Source: Chlorella sorokiniana (lineage: Eukaryota > Chlorophyta > Trebouxiophyceae > Chlorellales > Chlorellaceae). Taken from it: a stretch of DNA of 64,000 nt. Location: contig CP084608.1 of assembly GCA_025917655.1 (NCBI GenBank), forward strand, positions 1,984,001-2,048,000, in the 5' to 3' direction. Each line of letters begins with the position of its first letter. Position 1 is the stretch's first letter. The notes beneath the pieces were generated by a model. It was not told where the DNA came from and made no database searches. It saw only the letters and a list, made by a program, of their open reading frames with translations. Shown here in pieces: positions 11,726-26,287 of this stretch. The position numbers and the translations under genes were made by a program.

Positions 11726-14700
11726 CTACTGGGGCAGCACCAAATTCTCCTCGCCAGCTGTGAGCTTGGCCGACGTGATTACGTCGCCCACCTGCATCTC
11801 CTTGAGCAGCTGCGCGCCCTCGGTGACGTAGCCAAACACGGCGTACCGCCCGTCCAGCAGGTTGGCGCCCGTGGGGGTCAGCTCAGACTCCTGCAGAGGA
11901 TGGGTGGGTGGGGCACGGCGAGGGTGGGGTGGGGGCGCGCACGGCGGTGGTGAGGGCGGGGCGGGCGGCTTGCCCCCAGAGCGATGGGTGCAGCCGGTCG
12001 CAGATGCAAGAGGCCCCTTCAGCAGGCCAGGTACTCTCTGCAGTGCCGCAGACTCAGAACAAGTGGGGGTCCCGAGCTTTTGGAGGCAGCGCCGAGCGTC
12101 CACGGCTGGACCGCCGCCGCTCGGGCCCCGGTGCCAGGCTGCCGCCCCGCGACGCACCCCACCTTGAGGAGCCAGAAGAACTGGGAGGAGCCCGAGTTGG
12201 CGTCAAACTCCTCGCGGGCGATGGCCATAGTGCCAAAGGCGTTGAAGGGCAGCACGGGGACTCGCGGAAGCTGCAGAGAAGGGGGCAGCCGGAACGCAGC
12301 GCAGGGTGGGCCGGCCCATCGCATCAGGAGCGACGGCGCTCGTGAAGAGCAAACATCCGATACGCCCCCAGCAGCAGCGGCGGTACAGCCAGCACCGGCA
12401 GCGCGGCTAAGCTGCGCACGGTGCGCCACGGCAGCTGCCGCCGCCGCTCACCGCCCGTTCTCCTCGAGCGTTTCCTCATACGTGGGCAGCTTGTCCCCCT
12501 GCACCATGATCTCAAGCGGAATGGTGCGCACCCGGCCATCCACTTCAAAGCCCTGGGACTGCGGGGGCATGATGTGGATTGGAGGGGCGGCTGGGGGCAA
12601 GAGGGCGGGGGCGCGAGGGCTGGGACGTGTCGATGTGCCGCCACGATCAACCCCATCGATCACTGCCGGCTGCACCTCTGCAATAAAGCCGCTGCCAGTT
12701 TGCGGCAGGCGACGCAGGCCGGCACAGCTGAATCTCTCTCCTGACAACAGTCAGCAGGCAGCCCCTTCCCCGCCACGACAAGACCCAAGCCGAGCCGCCG
12801 CTCACGTCTCCCTCAGGCTTGCCCGTCTGCACAACGAAGCCGTCGGCGCGCTGGATCTCCATGCCGTCGTAGAAAGCCGCGGCGCACCAGGTCGGCAAAG
12901 TCGCCGGCGCTGCAGGCGGGGAGGGGCGCGACAGCCCTCAGGGGAGAGATTGTGTGTGGGGGGTGGCCGAGGGCGCGCCCAAGCGCATCCAGCCGTGCCC
13001 CGACCCCCAGCCCTCGTCACGGCGAGCGCAGCTCCAGTACCCTCAAAGCCAGCGCATAGCAATGTGCCCTGGTCGTCCCCAACCCCTCGCACGACACCAA
13101 TCCCGTCGGGAAACATGCGCACCTGACGGGCGCGTTGTAGCCGTCGAGCACGACGGTCATGCGGCCGCCGGTGGCCAGGTTCTCGCGGGCGTCGGTGAAC
13201 TTGACGTCCATCTGCACCGTGGCCCGGCCCTGCAGCCAGAGCAGCCAGAGGGAGCCAACGACGGGGTTTGTGGGGTTGGCAAGGGGCACCTCACAGCCCA
13301 GCCAAGGGCCCAACCAAGGCTTCGCGGAACCATCACTTTCAAGGGCCCCGCCGCCGCCTGGCTGGCCCCGCCCCCGCTGGCGCTGCCGTGCAGGAGCGGG
13401 GCCACGATGCAACGCTCTGGACTCGGCAGGCGGTACCTTGAGCTGCGGCAGGTTGGCGTACTCGGCGGGGACGTCAAAGGGGAAGCCCTTCACCATTGCC
13501 TCCTCCACCTGGCCCACAAAGTCCAGGCAGCGCTGCTGCACCAGCGGCACCTCCTGCTTGTCCTGCGCATCCAGCACAGCCTGGAACTGGGCCAGCGACT
13601 GCGGGGAAGAAAGGAAGGAGGAGAAAAGGCGGCAAGGCGTGAAAGCCGCCAGAAGGTAAGGGGTGGAAGGCGAAGGAGCAGGGGACAGGCAGGGCGCGGG
13701 GTGGGCACAGGGGGCTGCGGAGGCTCGCGGTGGAACGCGGGCGGAGCTGGGGCCCATGGCCGCGGCTGCCTGCTGGGCAAGCCAGGCCTGGAGGGCGCCT
13801 GCAGCGCCTGCCAAGCCTCCCGCCCAGCGGGCCGGGCGGCAGCTGATCGAGGACAGCCGATCCGTCCAGCGCAATCCCCGCGGTACTGCGCTGCGCCGCA
13901 GGGCTGCGGTGCTGCCCACCTCTTTAAGCCCCGCAAGCGCCGCCAGGCCCGCCGCCTTCTTGTCGGGCGCAAAGGCGGCGGTGATGGCGTCGCCCTGCCG
14001 CTCCAGGACCGCACCCGCCGCCCGCACGCGCTTGCCGATGGGGCCCAGGCTCTTGCTGCCTGCGGGCGATACAGGGCGGAGGAAGCGGCGCTGCAGGTCA
14101 GGCCACCATAATGGCGTTGGCAGCACACGCAAGGAAGGGTGCAGAGCAGCTGTTGGGCGGATCGAGCTGGAGCAAACTAAGCTGCGCAATGTTGCCTGCA
14201 CCGCCAGCTGTGCCAGCCTGGCATTCCAGCCCCGGCAAATGACGACCGCACCATTCATGGCTTGGCTGGCAACCATCCATTCCAGCTGGCTTGTGTGTTC
14301 AGAGGGCAAGCAATCATTTGCTCGTGCCTACGCATAGCCAGGCAGCCACCCACCCGGCACGCGCAAGTCGTCGCTGACCGCCTCCAGCTGGCGCTGCACC
14401 TCACGAATAGGCTTGTTCTCGATGGGCAGCGCATAGCGCAGCAGCGCCTTTGCGTTAGTCACCGCGCCGCCGCCAATGCCTGCCCACGCCGGGGGCGCCA
14501 GCGCGTCGGGCCCAGCGCCGCCGCTAACCAGAACGGCGGCAGCAGCGCCCAGCAGCGAGTTCCGCAGCGCCGCGCCCGCCTGCTCGATCTGCGGCAGGAA
14601 ATGGTCAATGACCTCATATCACGTAAGGATAGAATAATGATGCTTGCAGGTGCAACGGATACCAGGTGGGGCGGGAGTGCACCACCAACAAACAACACGC

Positions 14701-14858
14701 TCATGCTGCTCCTGCCGCTCGCCCCCGCTGCGCCCACTCACCAGCGCCGCGGGCTGCTCCCGTTGTGCGCACACCACCGGCATTGCCCTGCCGCGTCCCT
14801 GGCTTGCAGCCTTGAAGGGAGCCGCCTGGAAGGCGCGGCTCTGAGAAGTGCTCATCAT
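11726..14858 (-). CDS. CYP38: Thylakoid lumen cyclophilin-like protein CYP38/TLP40
   Basis: The gene starts at a double ATG (14853-14858) with a transit-like peptide ([20 protein letters not shown]). The next exon, about 14360-14600, has a hydrophobic Ala/Gly stretch ending [10 protein letters not shown], fitting a twin-step lumen signal, then [20 protein letters not shown], the TLP40 N-terminal helical domain, and [20 protein letters not shown]. The cyclophilin-like half follows: [14 protein letters not shown] near 13150, [20 protein letters not shown] near 12850, [20 protein letters not shown] near 12520, [20 protein letters not shown] near 12210, and the C-terminus [20 protein letters not shown]. 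In plants CYP38 acts in the lumen in assembly and stability of photosystem II and regulates a thylakoid phosphatase; its isomerase activity is thought weak or absent. Family assignment is firm; the exact splice sites were not all resolved. Confidence 0.93.
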
Positions 14859-15341
14859 CTTGCTGGTTGTAGGAGTGTCGCCTGCCACCCTCGGCCTGCC
14901 AGATGATGTGTGTAAGGACGATCCAGGCGATGGGCCAGGGTGCTTAACAATGCTGCGGGTGGGCTTGCAAATCTCTTGAGAGCACAGGCTGGCACCTTCT
15001 TCCAGGCAGCCGACTGTCCTCGGCGCGCCCTTCAGCGATTAATACTCAACTGCAATTGGAAGCTTTTGATTGGCAAACGCATTGCCAGTCCCGCTCTCGC
15101 TGCTTGGCAACCACTCCCTGTGGCAGCCTGCACCCGACCTTAGGCGCTCAAACTTACCAGGTTAGTGGTATTGGTCCCTAGACTGGTGGTATTGTGGTCA
15201 AGGGCCACTGCCGACCTTCAGTCTCTGCCGCCGTCAAGTGCCGCCTGCACTGCACCTGCCAACTGCCCTCTGCCAACGCCACCCTCTGGCAGGCTGGCAG
15301 GCTCGCATATCGCATGACCAGGTAACAGCAGGGAGTGAGGC
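14859..15341. promoter_or_regulatory. Divergent promoter region, CYP38 and coiled-coil protein gene
   Basis: A 483-base gap between the start codons of divergent genes. I see no clear TATA box or other motif. Confidence 0.35.
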
Positions 15342-16314
15342 ATGGCATACCTGTACAGCACGAGCAAGACGTGGCGGAGGATTGTGGACGCCACCTCACG
15401 CCGCGGCACGATGCTGGCGTTTGCCGCCGCCTGCGTGGCCGTGCCATACTTCTTGGGGGACCAGGTGGGTGCTTCCTCGGCCCCTCTTTCTGGCTGTTTC
15501 TTATTCATTGATCATTCAGTAATGCTGTATTGAGGCAGGCTCAGAAGCACCACGGCAACACATGCAAGCGCCTGCATCGCCCGCAGGATCCTGCCTCACC
15601 GCCCCCTTGCTGAGACGCTGTTTCACCCTGCGCCCCTGCTCCTCCGCCGCCACACCTGCAGGTGATGCAAGCCACGAACGAGCAGGCGGCGCGCACGGAG
15701 ACCGACCTGGAGAAAAAGCTGCGGTCGCGGGGCGGCATTGATGCGCAGGCACGAGGGGGAGCTGGCGCGCTGGGAGCTGCGCGCTGCAGCGCCTCTGGCC
15801 GCTCCCCCGTGCTGGGGCAGTGGCTAGCACACGGCCTCTTTCAGGTGCATGCTGGCAGCACTTGGCACCTCAGCTGCCTGATGCGCGGTCGCCGTGCCCC
15901 CCTCATGCGCAGATGCTGGCCAAGGCGCAGAAGGAGCGGCTGCAGGTCATGTTGGACGAGATCAAGGACCGCAGCGCACACGGCGACGCACGCTACCGAG
16001 CCGCCCTTGATGGGCAGTCGCTTGGCACACACAGCGGCGGCACCAGCGCGGGGCACGTGCAATCCAGCAGCAGCCGCAGCAGCAGCGGGATGCGGCGGGC
16101 ACAGCGGCAGCAGCAGGGGGCAAGAAGTAGGCTGGGTTGCACCCTCAAACCTGTAGCATCACCTTGTTCTGTACAACAGCGAGACCTTACGTGTTGCCTG
16201 CGTTTTTGCTCCCCTTTGCATTCTTGTTGCATTGCCTTTCTCGCCCTCCTGCTTGACCTGTCAGGAACCGACCTTACATTTAAGGCCGGCGGGTATAGCG
16301 TTTGGAAAAGATAA
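15342..16314 (+). CDS. Small membrane-anchored coiled-coil protein, conserved in plants, function unknown
   Basis: Exon 1 (15342-15464) encodes MAYLYSTSKTWRRIVDATSR and a hydrophobic segment TMLAFAAACVAVPYFLGDQ, a likely membrane anchor or N-terminal targeting helix. Exon 2 (15662-15748) encodes a charged helix, TETDLEKKLRSRGGIDAQ. Exon 3 from 15913 continues MLAKAQKERLQVMLDEIKDR and a serine/glutamine-rich tail. The exon 2-3 joint needs a GC-AG intron; it gives the smooth helix IDAQMLAKAQKERL, which resembles plant proteins I recall with a similar IDHKMMAxVNKERL block. The frame stays open to a stop at 16312, but the last 50 residues are cysteine-rich and unlike coding sequence, so the true end may lie earlier or be spliced. 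No function can be assigned. Confidence 0.6.
15749..15912 (+). other. Putative GC-AG intron
   Basis: No GT donor fits between the two conserved helical blocks, whereas CAG followed by GCACGA at 15749 joins them in phase to an ordinary acceptor ending at 15912. The support is the continuity of the predicted helix, so it is less secure than the GC-AG intron in the NAC beta gene. Confidence 0.5.
16274..16278 (-). terminator. Candidate TGTAA polyadenylation signal for the NDUFA3-like gene
   Basis: Minus-strand TGTAA about 315 bases beyond the stop codon of the complex I subunit gene. The distance is similar to that in other genes of this window. Confidence 0.35.
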
Positions 16315-16593
16315 ACAAAACATTGCAGATCATAAGGCAGACCTGAATGCAACTCTCAGAAGGCGGCGCAGGCGTTGCAAAAAGCAGAGGGGGACAAGCT
16401 GCTGATTCAGAGCACACAGCAACTGATGGATGTCTGGGGCTGGGCGGGCAGGTTGCCCTGAAGAAGGGTGCGCCACAACAGCAAGGGGGCGCTTGGAAAA
16501 CAGGAGTGGCTGGGCTGGCGGATCGATGGGCAGGGGCTGCAAGGTGGCAGGCTCTGCACTGCGCGGGCAGATGCCGTTGCGGGTTTGCACTGC

Positions 16594-17222
16594 TCAAATG
16601 GTGAAGATGCGGGTGTCAGCCCGATCCTGCAGGGAAACAGGCAAGCAGCACAGCGCCGTCACTGGCAGCCGGCAATCCGGCGCAATTGAGCAGATTCTGT
16701 GCAGCTCTACCACCAGGATGGCTCTGCCTGCAGTTCACTATGCCGCTCTGACTGCACCAGCAAGCACCCGACGGCCCGACGACGAGAGACAGCCCGGCCT
16801 GCGCCTCGGAGGGCCAAAGCCCCTGCCCCCTCCTGCGTTTGCCTGCACCCGCATACTCCTTATCCCCTTTTTCAAACCACTCACATCGCCGGGTCCCTTG
16901 CGCATCGCGTGGGCGCGGCGGAAGATAGAGTGGGCGTACTCCTGGGCACGCTTGAGGGTGGTGGGGTCCTCGCCGGCGCCGTTCATGCGGTGAGCCTTGG
17001 TCAGGTGCACGTCAGGGTTGGACTTCAGCTGGCGCAGGACGGACCAAGAGCAGGCCGCGCCAGCAGCGCCGAACACGGCCAGCAGCGGCCACCTGTGGCA
17101 GCCAGCAGTGAAGTGCACAGGGGTTCGGCGGCCGGTGTCGTAGCAGCATCACAGAAAGTGGGCAAAAGCGGATTCACATGCAGGGCCACTCACAGCGCAG
17201 GGCCAGGCTTCCAGTAGGACAT
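16594..17222 (-). CDS. Mitochondrial complex I B9/NDUFA3-like subunit
   Basis: Three exons splice perfectly: 17194-17222, 16885-17092 and 16594-16626, for about 90 residues. The protein starts MSYWKPGPALWPLLAVFGAA, with one hydrophobic segment, then CSWSVLRQLKSNPDVHLTKA and a positively charged C-terminal region. The start MSYWKPGPALW and the block LKSNPDVH match the small plant proteins assigned to the complex I B9 (NDUFA3) subunit. It would be an accessory subunit in the inner mitochondrial membrane with one transmembrane helix and no cleaved presequence, as usual for such subunits. The first exon is only 29 bases long. The plant B9 assignment is from memory; similarity of the first 45 residues is strong. 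Confidence 0.8.
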
Positions 17223-17864
17223 GACGGCAGGCTCTGCAGTGCAGCAGGCAGAACAACTACAATAAGCAAGCGTCGGCGGCAGGCGAGGGACCCCGGCGGC
17301 GGGAGGCTGCAAGGGTGGGACGGTTGCACCCAGCGCCCGCTTGCAGCCGAAAGATACTTGGCAGCGGCTGTGTGGCATAGAGAAGGGCCGCAGGGGGCGC
17401 CAAGCGGCCTGAAACTGCTAGGGCGCTGCTATCCTCACACCCTGACTAAACCGCGGAGAGCTTTGCAGCCACTACCAAACTCACTTGAAAGGCGGAAGTC
17501 CGGGCTGCGAAGTGACACGGGTCCCGGCGTCTGCGAGAGTTTAGAAGGAGGGCGCGTACAGCGTAGTACTGTACACTGCGCGTGATGCACGCCCGGAATC
17601 CGGCACGAAGGAAGCATGGAACCAAGGAATCACCGCAAGTTGTGCAGTGAGCACCAAGCCGCCCCATCGCTCGGCAAAGGTGGGGCAGGCACAGCCAAGG
17701 TGCGCCGACGGCGACGGCGGTGCTGTGATAGCGCTTGGCACGCCCCAAGCTGCCACTCAGACGAGAATGGATATACCCCTTGCAGGACCTTGGCATCCAT
17801 GTAATGAACAGCATGAAGCATCAGAAGCTCGTGGTGAAGGCCAGAACAAGGACGAGGTGGAGCC
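17223..17864. other. Intergenic region between NDUFA3-like and agmatine deiminase genes
   Basis: Both neighbours are on the minus strand, so this 640-base gap holds the 3' UTR of the agmatine deiminase gene and the promoter of the complex I gene. No coding signal or clear motif was seen. Confidence 0.45.
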
Positions 17865-20365
<2,501 letters not shown>

Positions 20366-22699
20366 ATGGCTGAACAACAGCACGGCCTGCCTGCACTTGT
20401 TGCTGGCTCTCAGCCACGCAAGGTCACTGTGGCCGCCACACAGATGGCCTGCAGCTGGGAGATCGAAGATAACTTAGTGCGTTGGTTATGGAACGTGTGG
20501 GAACTGTAGCGCATCCGCTGCCGCCACCCGCTCCCCGTTGCCCGCATTGTTGGCTGCGACTCGTTGTCACTTTTCTCCTCTACTGGCATTGCAGAAAAAG
20601 GCTGAGGGCCTGGTGCGTGCCGCAGCCGCTGAGGGAGCTCAGATCATCCTCCTCCAGGTTGGCTGTGAGGGGTGCTGTGACTAGCCGTTCTGGGCAGCTG
20701 CAAGCCGATATGTGCGCTGCCCGGTTGCAATCATGCTCGCTGTGCCATGGCTGCAGGAGCTGTTTGAGGCCCCTTATTTCTGCCAGGAGCAGAAGCAGGA
20801 ATACTATCGGCTTGCTAAGGTGGGGCGCCTTTGGGTCAGGCAGGCTCTCTTGCTTCAGTTGGGGCCATCGCTCGTACTGAGCATCTTGCGCTGCTGCGAC
20901 TTCAACCCTGCGTGTCTCCCGGCCTCTACGCTCCAATCTTGCTGACACGGCAGTGGCCTTCAACTTGCTGCTGTCCTGCAGTCTGTTGACGACAACCCGC
21001 TGATTCAGCGGTTTGCGCGGCTCGCCGCTGAGCTTCAAGTTGTGCTGCCCAGTGAGCTGCAGCAGGGTGCTGCCACCCAATACTGCTTCACACCACGAGT
21101 GGCCATGACTAAGCACGCTTTGCACTGCGGGCCATGCACGTTATCAAGTTACCTTTCTGCTGCTGCTCTGCCGCCCTGCAGTCAGCTTCTTCGAGCGCGC
21201 TGGCAACGCGTACTTCAATGCCCTTGTGGTGGCTGATGCGGATGGCTCCATTGTGGGGCACTACCGCAAGTCGCACATCCCTGATGGCCCAGGATGTGAG
21301 CCCTTGCATGCCTTCTACCGCCCGCCTTCCCCATGTTCCCCTCCGTCAGCTGCATGCCCCGGCTGAGCGGGCCGTGCTGTGTGCAACGTGTGGCAAAGCT
21401 CTGGGGTGCAATTTGTGGCGGGCCTCAGGGCAGCTCGTCTTTCGTGCCTCCGGTGCAGATCAAGAGAAGTTTTACTTCAATCTGGGGGACACCGGTTTCA
21501 AGGTGTTCCACACGCGGTACGCTGACATCGGGGTGCTCATCTGCTGGGACCAGGTGGGAGGTAGTGGGGCGTGAGTACGGACGGGACGCGGGTGTGCCCG
21601 ACTTGGCTGCTGCTGGACTCTCCCCTCGCATTGGCAAAGATGGTTGGTAGCTGAGTGGTGCCGTCCCTTCCTCCCCACTTCTCCAACCACCTCCCTCCCG
21701 CCTGTGCGCAGTGGTTTCCCGAGGGCGCACGCTGCGCGGCACTGCAGGGGGCCGAGGTGCTGTTCTACCCCACCGCCATTGGCAGCGAGCCGCCCAACCC
21801 ATCCTACTCCTCCTACCCGCACTGGGCGCGCGTGATGCAAGGGCACGCCGGCGCCAACATGGTGCGCCCCCGGGCCCACCTGGGTTGAGAGCCCGGGGCG
21901 AGGGGGCGCTTGGTGAAGGGGTTTGGCGCTGAGGGCAGGGGGCTTCCGAGGGTGCAGTGCGGAGGAAGGCAGTCGCCAGAGCTGGTGCATCGGGTGTCGC
22001 TCCCGTCCGGCGGCTGCAGGAGCGTGTTTTGGCCTTTGCATTTACGGCGGATGCCCACCCCCACTCTGCACTCACGGCAGATGCCCACCCCGCCCCCCAC
22101 CCCACCCCCGCCTCACGCAGCTTCCCGTGGTGGCCAGCAACCGCATCGGCACGGAGGCCTTTGAGCACAGCCACATCACCTTTTACGGCGGCAGCTTCAT
22201 AGCGGGGCCCTCTGGGGAGATTGTCGCTCAGGTGGGGCAGGCTCCCCGCTACGGAGGCAGTCGTGCAGGCTGGGGCGGGCAATGCAAGAGCGGATTACGG
22301 GCTGAGCCGTATTGGCTCTTCGCCCTGCAACGATGATTTCCAGCTGTTGCAAGTTACTTGTTTATGGTGCCTGGCAGGCCGGGTCTCGGGGGCCCCAGGC
22401 CAACAGCGGCATCGACCCGGAGCCGGAGCAGAAGGAGGGCTTCATCACCGCCACGTTTGACCTGGATGAATGCCGCATGAACCGCGCGGGGTGAGTGCCT
22501 GCAGCAAACATGCCCATGGCCAGCTAAAGACTGCGCAGGGGCATTGCCCTGTCGTGTTGTGGCTGGTGGGCATGGAGCGGCGACACATTCAGTCGTTAAA
22601 AGTGTGCGCAGGTGGGGAATGTTCCGGGACCGCCGCCCCGATCTGTATGGGGCCATCACCACCCTGGATGGCAGCCGCAACTCGCGACGATGCAGTTGA
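20366..22699 (+). CDS. CPA: N-carbamoylputrescine amidase
   Basis: A nitrilase-superfamily enzyme that converts N-carbamoylputrescine to putrescine, CO2 and ammonia. The exons give MAEQQHGLPALVAGSQPRKV, VAATQMACSWEIEDNL, AEGAQIILLQELFEAPYFCQ, SVDDNPLIQRFARLAAELQV, SFFERAGNAYFNALVVADAD, HYRKSHIPDGPGY, EKFYFNLGDTGFKVFHTRYA, IGVLICWDQWFPEGARCAAL, EVLFYPTAIGSEP, RIGTEAFEHSHITFYGGSFI and WGMFRDRRPDLYGAITTLDG. The catalytic triad is intact: Glu of LQELFEAP, Lys of HYRKSHIP, Cys of LICWDQW. Length and order match plant NLP1/CPA. The start ATG has a suitable context and precedes the conserved Q-x-A-C-S-W block by about 25 residues. No targeting peptide is apparent. Confidence 0.96.
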
Positions 22700-22906
22700 G
22701 GCGGGCTGTTGGGGCACAGCCTTGACCAGCGAACCTAATGCGCAGCACGCTCAGCAGGGCGCAGCGGCCGTCGCTGGGCAATTTGCTCATGCCACATGCG
22801 ACTTTTCACGCTTTTTCGCTCTTCTTGCACTTGAAGTACTTTTTTGTTGCCACATTCCTCTTATCAACCCTTCTGTGACTCTAACCAGCCCTCCATAGCG
22901 TATAGT

Positions 22907-25796
22907 ATGCGCAGCCTTCTCGCCAGCGTAGTTCGTTGCCAACTGATCAGTTTGAGGGCTTTCTGTGCGCCCTGTAGGCTGGGTTTGCGCCAGGCTTGGC
23001 ACCGTACCCACCCTGTTCCCGTGCACTGGCTGAACCAACCCGCTGACACGCTCGTCATTCAGTCGAGGTTTTTAGTTCTACTGATTGGAGGTGTCGAGCG
23101 GCCACAGCAGCACAGCCAGGGCAAGACCTGTCGCTAAACTCGTTGAGGCGCCGTCAGGCGGAGCTGCAAGAGCGCATCCAAGATGCGCTCAAGGTGAGTA
23201 AATGGTTGGCATACGCATTCGAATGTGACCATCGTTGGGCTGGTGGCGCTGCCGCTGCCGCCAGCCAGCACTCCCGCTGCCGCCGCAGAATTTGCCACAC
23301 TCATCAGCCTGTTGCACCCAATTTATCTGTCACAATTGTAGGTCAGTGACCTGCCCTCGTTGAAGCAGCGGCTTGCTAACTTGGAGGAGGCAGCGTCCGC
23401 CAGCGACCTGTGGGAGCGGCGTGCCCATGCGCAGGCCGTGCTGCAGCAGCTCACGGCACTACGGGAGGAGGTGGCGGCGCTGGAGCGCTTCTGCGGCCAG
23501 TTGGAGGACCTGGGGGTGGCACTGGAGCTGTTGGAAATGGAGGTGGGGGCGTTCAGATGGAACATCGGTTGCTAGGAAACCCCAACCCCTGTCTGGCCTG
23601 CCACAGTCACATGCTGCTTGCACAACGAAGCGTGCTGCCCGTGCTGGAGCGTGGCTTGCCAGCCATGGCAGCTTGACAGTGCGATTAGCACCGCGGTCGC
23701 ATCCATCGCTGCGCACCGCTGCTCGCACGCGCCTGCCTCTGCAGGACGAGGGCGCTCAGGGTGAGGTGGCGGAGGAGGCTGCCGCCATTTGTGACGGCCT
23801 GGTTGCTGCGCTGGAGGGCTGGGAGCTGCGCAGGCTGCTGGGGGGCCTTACGACGACCGGGCGCCGTGCTCACAATCCAGGTGCGGTGGCAGGCGGGAAT
23901 GGCATGCATGCAGCTGTTTTGAGCGTGAGTTTGCTGGGCTCCAAGGCGGCCCGTACCGTCTGCCCAAGCGTCACTGGTGGCCCTCCTCCGTGCTCTGCAC
24001 CCGTCCTGCGCACTGCGCTTTTGCTGCTGAAGCACTCACCACGGGCCTGCTTGCCTTGCGTGTGCAGGCGGGGGCTGGCGGTACGGATGCCCAGGACTGG
24101 GCAGAGATGCTGGAGCGGATGTACGTGCGCTGGGCGGAGGGGCAGGGCCACAGCACGCGCGTCATCGACCGCCAGCCGGGTGCGTGCCGCCGCTCCCCTC
24201 CCCCTGCAGCCCTTGCCCAGCCCCCCGTGTGCCTGTCCTCGCTTCTGGAGCGGTGCATGCTGAAGCCCTTCCTGATGCATCGCTGGACAGCTGGCGTATC
24301 CTACTGCACTGCTGCATCCCTCCACCCCTTCCCGCCTGCTCCCACCTGTGCAGGCGAGGAGGCGGGCATCAAGTCGGTGGAGATTGAGGTGGAGGGGCGG
24401 TACGCATACGGCAACCTGGCGGGGGAGAAGGGCACGCACCGCCTTGTGCGCCAGTCGCCCTTCAACGCCAAGGCGGCGCGCCAGACGAGCTTTGCGGCGG
24501 TGGAGGTGATGCCCATCCTGGGTGCGTCACGTGCCTGTCCCGGGCAGCCCGAACGCTTGCACACATTTCGCTCGGACGCTTGCACGCATTGCGCTGTTTG
24601 CCTGCATTGCCGCTGACGCAGCGCCAAGGCTTGCGTTGCTGCCAGGCTTGTTCGTTCGGACGCTGCTTCCTGCCTTGCACGATCCTGTCTGTACCAACCT
24701 TCCCTGCATCCCTTCCTCCCTTCTCACCCCGTTCTTCTGCCATCCATTCGTCTGCTTGCTGTCCTTGTTGCCCGTGGCCCTTTGGTGCCTGCTGGCTGCC
24801 GCGCCCCGCCTGCCATCCCCCCGCCCCTGCCCCTGCCTTCCTCCATGCCTTCCTTTCTTCCCTCCTTTCTTCCCCCAGGCGACATGGTGGACGAGGTGGA
24901 GCTGCCGGAGGCCGACCTGGAGATCACCACCATGCGCTCAGGCGGGGCGGGCGGCCAGAACGTGAACAAGGTGGAGACGGCGGTGCGGGTGAAGCACCTG
25001 CCCACGGGCATCGCTGTCAGGTGCCAGGTGGAGCGGTCGCAGGTGGGAAGTGTGTGGGGCGCGTGTGTGTGGGGGCGGGGGGGCGGTGAGGGGGTGCGCG
25101 GGGGTGGAGCGGAGAGGCCGGCAAAGGGGCAGGCAGCCGGCGTCTGGCTGCTGGCAAAGCGGTTGTGTGGGGCTTGCACACCAACCGCACAATGTGTGAG
25201 TGCCTACGGCTGCACTGTTCTGGCCGGCGCCGTGCTGGACATGCTGGGCATGCAGGCTGCCAAGCACCTCCCCTGTGCGCGAGACACTCACGCTTGTTTG
25301 CACCCTGGTGCAGGCCTTAAACAAGGCCCGGGCGCTGGAGCTGCTCAAGGCTCGGCTGCTGGTGGTGGCGCAGGAGCAGCAAGCGGCGGAAATTGCGCAG
25401 ATTCGGGGGACCTTGTCAAGGCCGGTGAGCGCGGCTTGGGAGTCTGCGTGGTGCCGCGCGTGTGCTTTGCCGCAGGCTGCCTGTGCCGCCGGCCCACGAT
25501 GCCCATGCCCCCCGTCTCCCATCCACGGCACTCGCCTCGCAAGGGTTCCCATCCCCCGCTCCCCCGCCCTTCCTCCGTGCGCTGCCTCAGAGTGGGGTCA
25601 GCAGATCCGCAACTACGTCTTCCACCCCTACAAGCTGGTGAAAGACGTTCGCACGGGGCAGGAGACGAGCGACGTGGCGGCGGTGATGGATGGCGACCTG
25701 CAGCCCTTCATGCAGGCGTACCTCAAGCACCGCGGCCAGCAGCGCGGCGCGACCGCGGCGGCGGAAGCGGTGGCGGGCGCAGGCGCGGCGGCCTGA
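22907..25796 (+). CDS. prfB: Organellar peptide chain release factor 2 (PrfB)
   Basis: It ends translation at UGA and UAA codons in an organelle. The ATG at 22907 opens a basic, serine/cysteine-rich presequence ([20 protein letters not shown]); how it splices to the next exon ([16 protein letters not shown] near 23145) is not settled. The helical N-domain follows ([20 protein letters not shown]), then [20 protein letters not shown], the RF2-type tripeptide motif SPF at 24455-24463 ([17 protein letters not shown]), the catalytic GGQ at 24950-24958 ([20 protein letters not shown]), and the C-terminal domain ([20 protein letters not shown]). SPF in place of RF1's PxT marks RF2. The block that should read PYDDRGAVLTIQ is present at 23845-23880 but split over frames by two single-base shortfalls in G runs. 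No bacterial-type programmed frameshift site was recognised. Confidence 0.9.
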
Positions 25797-26287
25797 GGCC
25801 CCTGGCGCCCGTGTCGTGCGCTTGCTGCTGCTTGGGAGCACTCTACGGCATGCTTTGGGTCCATGCACTTGCACTTGAAAGTTGAGTGAGAAAGTGAGGG
25901 TTATTGAAGAATTATGTGAATGAGCGCTCCGGTGCATTTCACCAGCTGGCAGAGTGCAAGCTCTTGGTCAGGGTGGAATCTGCCGGCAGCGCAACAAAAT
26001 GGGGTGGTCATGCACATGCGGTAATGCAACAGCAAAACAGGCAGGTAAGAGGTCGGAAAAAGGGTGCGTTCAGGCAGGTGAAAAAAGATGGAGCGCGCAC
26101 ATTGGTGGCGGCAAATCGCACCATGTGCAAATGCAGTGCACCGCTGCATGTTCAGGTAATGCACGATCGGTGCAGCTGCTTTCTTGTTCATTGGCATGGC
26201 CTGCCTGCTGATGTGGGTCCCTGGGCAGCCAACGGGTTCAGGGCCAGCTCCCAGGCTGGAGGGTTTGCCACCTGGCAAGGCTCCTGC
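25797..26287. other. Convergent 3' region between RF2 and chitinase 1
   Basis: About 490 bases between two facing stop codons. AT content is higher than in the genes. No coding signal. Confidence 0.45.

Noticed and set aside
22907-24100. Bacterial-type programmed +1 frameshift in release factor 2
   Set aside because: The frame changes occur mid-gene at G runs, there are two of them, and there is no CTTTGAC-type site near codon 25.
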